Shown here: piece by piece, positions 5,464-6,788 of the stretch | How positions within the stretch are numbered: the stretch's first letter is position 1 | Layout: every line of letters begins with the position of its first letter | Made by a program: the position numbers and the translations under genes | Notes under the pieces: model-generated | The model's database searches: none | The model's input: the letters and a program-made list of their open reading frames with translations, nothing else | Told to the model about the DNA's origin: nothing | Origin: JAWWPG01 sp037719575 | Lineage (GTDB): Bacteria > Actinomycetota > Actinomycetes > Propionibacteriales > Nocardioidaceae | Direction of reading: 5' to 3' | DNA length: 6,788 nucleotides | NCBI GenBank assembly: GCA_037719575.1 | Contig: JBBJMF010000126.1 | Location: 1-6,788, forward strand

Positions 5464-6288
5464 TCATCGGATCGTGACGTCGTCGCCGAGCCGGACGACC
5501 CCCGTCGTCGACGGGATCAGCCTGATGCCGAAGAACACCCTGTGGTCCCACTGCCGGCGCAGCGCCAGAGTGCGCGTGGGCTCCTTGCTTCCGTCCAGGG
5601 TCACCGGGTCGATGGTCGGCAGCACGCACCTGTCGCAGTGCTCGGCGAACCTGAGCTCGACCTCGCCGATCCTGACCAGCTTCCACTCATCCTCGGCGAA
5701 GGCCTCGTCGACGCCGTCAACCACCACGTTGGACCGGAAGCGCACCATGGGCAGCGGGTCGGGTGGTGGCTCCCCGCGGTCGAGCGCGGTCTTCTTCAGC
5801 CAGTCGTTCAACCTGTCAAGCGAGGACGTGCTGGTCACCAGGATCGGTCCCGCGTCGGAGAGGTTCAAAGCGTCGCCGGGATGGCCACCGTGCGACTCGT
5901 CGACGGTACGACGGCTGGGATCGTCCAGCCAGACGAGTCGAACGGTCTCGTCGAGAAGCACCGACAGCCACTCGTCGGCAGCCGGGCCGGCGCTCAGTCC
6001 CGACTCGATCCGCGACATGGCCAGCGGGACCGGCACGTTTCGTCGGGGGACCTCGACGTCCAGCGGCGGCACCTCGGGAGCCGAGAGAGTGATCGCGCCG
6101 CCGCGCTGCGGGGTGGCGGTGACATGGAGCAACCGGCGATGGACCCGAGCCGTGATCGTCGCACCGCCAGTGTCGACGACCATCCAGCGGCGGTCGTTCT
6201 CGAGCCCCCATGGGTGGACGACGGCCTCCGGCACGCCGAGCCCCGCGGTCGACTTGACCGGGTAGATCCGCAGCGAGGACACATACAC
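5464..6288 (-). CDS. MOSC-domain protein with N-terminal beta-barrel (mARC/YcbX-like)
   Basis: The product is about 274 residues with two parts. An N-terminal MOSC_N barrel (about 1-125) begins YVSSLRIYPVKSTAGLGV and includes GLENDRRWMVVD. A C-terminal MOSC domain (about 140-274) carries RFRSNVVVDG and HCDRCVLPTIDPVTLDG. In the latter, the second Cys (221) matches the cysteine that binds molybdenum in mARC and YcbX, which reduce N-hydroxylated compounds. The usual RFRPN is RFRSN here. There is no C-terminal ferredoxin domain as in YcbX, so a separate electron donor would be needed. Start: GTG 6288 is preferred because relatives start just before the VSxLxxYPVKS motif and because TACGCT ends seven bases upstream. 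GTG 6315, 23 bases after the chorismate mutase stop, would add nine residues (MARRTTLDR). The family is secure, the substrate unknown. Confidence 0.88.
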   Translation of the reverse strand: MYVSSLRIYPVKSTAGLGVPEAVVHPWGLENDRRWMVVDTGGATITARVHRRLLHVTATPQRGGAITLSAPEVPPLDVEVPRRNVPVPLAMSRIESGLSAGPAADEWLSVLLDETVRLVWLDDPSRRTVDESHGGHPGDALNLSDAGPILVTSTSSLDRLNDWLKKTALDRGEPPPDPLPMVRFRSNVVVDGVDEAFAEDEWKLVRIGEVELRFAEHCDRCVLPTIDPVTLDGSKEPTRTLALRRQWDHRVFFGIRLIPSTTGVVRLGDDVTIR

Positions 6289-6295
6289 GCGATCG

Positions 6296-6301
6296 AGCGT
6301 A
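6296..6301 (-). promoter_or_regulatory. -10-like box before the MOSC gene (predicted, leaderless)
   Basis: Read on the - strand this is TACGCT (TANNNT), ending seven bases before GTG 6288. No Shine-Dalgarno is visible for that start and no good -35 box was found. If real, it is an internal promoter letting the MOSC and TrpB2 genes be expressed apart from chorismate mutase. Confidence 0.3.
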
Positions 6302-6338
6302 GTGCGCCGAGCCACTCCCGCTCACGCGAATCGGTCCG

Positions 6339-6638
6339 CTAACTGTCGCGGGCGATCGCCTCATGGTGGCGGAGCACCTCCGCAACGACGAACCCCAGGA
6401 ACTTCTCCGCGAACTCGGGATCGAGCCTGGACTCGGCGGCCAGCTCTCGGAGTCGGGCGATCTGCTGGGCCTCCCGGTCAGGGTCGGCGGGCGGCAGGCC
6501 ATGACGCGCCTTCAGCCGGCCGACCTGCTGGGTGCAGGCGAACCGTTCGGCGAGCAGGTGGACGAGCGCTGCGTCGAGGTTGTCGATACTCGCCCGCAAC
6601 CGCAGCAGCTCCGTCCATACCTCGTCGTCGCCGGTCAC
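6339..6638 (-). CDS. AroQ-type (class II) chorismate mutase
   Basis: The 99-residue, all-helical protein has the length of a free-standing AroQ chorismate mutase, which turns chorismate into prephenate for Phe and Tyr synthesis as a cytoplasmic dimer. Against the E. coli domain the active-site residues line up with an offset of four: Arg15 (R11), Arg32 (R28), Lys43 (K39), Asp52 (D48), Arg55 (R51) and Glu56 (E52), the last two in the PDRE motif. His92 replaces Gln88, in an EVLRHHEAI tail. There is no signal peptide, and no prephenate dehydratase or dehydrogenase domain is fused. The GTG at 6638 is the first start in frame; no Shine-Dalgarno is close, but TACCCT ends seven bases before it. The MOSC gene follows after a short gap and TrpB2 after that. 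Without activity data an isochorismate-type lyase relative cannot be wholly excluded, though the PDRE-type site argues for mutase. Confidence 0.9.
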   Translation of the reverse strand: MTGDDEVWTELLRLRASIDNLDAALVHLLAERFACTQQVGRLKARHGLPPADPDREAQQIARLRELAAESRLDPEFAEKFLGFVVAEVLRHHEAIARDS

Positions 6639-6645
6639 CTTCTCG

Positions 6646-6651
6646 AGGGTA
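6646..6651 (-). promoter_or_regulatory. -10 box of the chorismate mutase cluster (predicted, leaderless)
   Basis: Read on the - strand this is TACCCT, matching TANNNT and ending seven bases before GTG 6638, so the mRNA would start at about the start codon. GGAGGGG further up (about 6655-6661) is too far (over 15 bases) to serve as ribosome binding site. No TTGAC-like -35 is seen at 16-19 bases. Confidence 0.4.
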
Positions 6652-6788
6652 GTGCCCCTCCACAGCAGCGACCCTGGCCGTCCGCGTCCATCCCCGCCCT
6701 ACGTATGCGTCTCGGTGGACGACATGCCGACTCGGACCGCAGGACGATGATTCGGTCGGTTCCCTTGCCCGCTACGCAGATCGAGCAA

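Noticed and set aside
5200..6342. 380-residue open frame on the + strand opposite the MOSC gene and the start of trpB
   Set aside because: Arg/Asp/Gln-rich shadow; the - strand reading matches known families with intact motifs.
6639..6788. A further gene or RNA at the right edge
   Set aside because: No frame with a plausible start and family pattern and no tRNA-like fold; only short self-complementary bits such as CCGACTCGG.

Overview
The window is high-GC throughout. It carries marks of an actinomycete (Actinomycetota): an F420H2-type deazaflavin oxidoreductase, an ABATE/CGNR zinc-finger regulator, GTG starts, TANNNT-like -10 boxes without recognisable -35 boxes, and a small Lys-rich protein of a kind I associate with Nocardioides-like and other actinobacteria. 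The genus cannot be set from the sequence alone. Coding density is high, and no gap between genes exceeds about 150 bases. I see no rRNA, tRNA, CRISPR array, insertion sequence or phage gene.

Left part (1-1000). The last 15 codons of a + strand gene converge on a 44-residue basic protein on the - strand, with a strong hairpin (56-100) between them. Upstream of the small gene, also on the - strand, is a CGNR-type transcription factor. It is divergent from a LysE/RhtB-family exporter. The gap between them (865-962) is packed with inverted repeats overlapping both predicted -10 boxes, which points to a local regulator-exporter switch.

Middle (963-3973, all + strand). The LysE-type exporter is followed 31 bases later by a flavodoxin-fold NAD(P)H-dependent FMN reductase-like protein, probably in one transcript. 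Then come a seven-helix CtaG/caa3-type cytochrome c oxidase assembly protein and a Ddn-like F420-dependent oxidoreductase. The last is convergent with the next block across a hairpin at 3987-4017.

Right part (4023-6638, all - strand, read right to left). A short AroQ-type chorismate mutase, an mARC/YcbX-like MOSC protein and a TrpB2-type tryptophan synthase beta chain form a head-to-tail cluster. Chorismate mutase directs chorismate to prephenate (Phe/Tyr), while TrpB2 makes Trp from indole, so the two touch different branches of aromatic metabolism. The MOSC gene is not an obvious part of that pathway. Bases 6639-6788 hold only the upstream region of this cluster; I see no gene there.

Most of the window is ordinary chromosomal gene content, and I do not find a clear new system. 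The best leads are the palindrome-rich CGNR/LysE control region, three - strand genes that look leaderless (TANNNT 6-7 bases before a GTG with no Shine-Dalgarno), and the chorismate mutase-MOSC-TrpB2 grouping.
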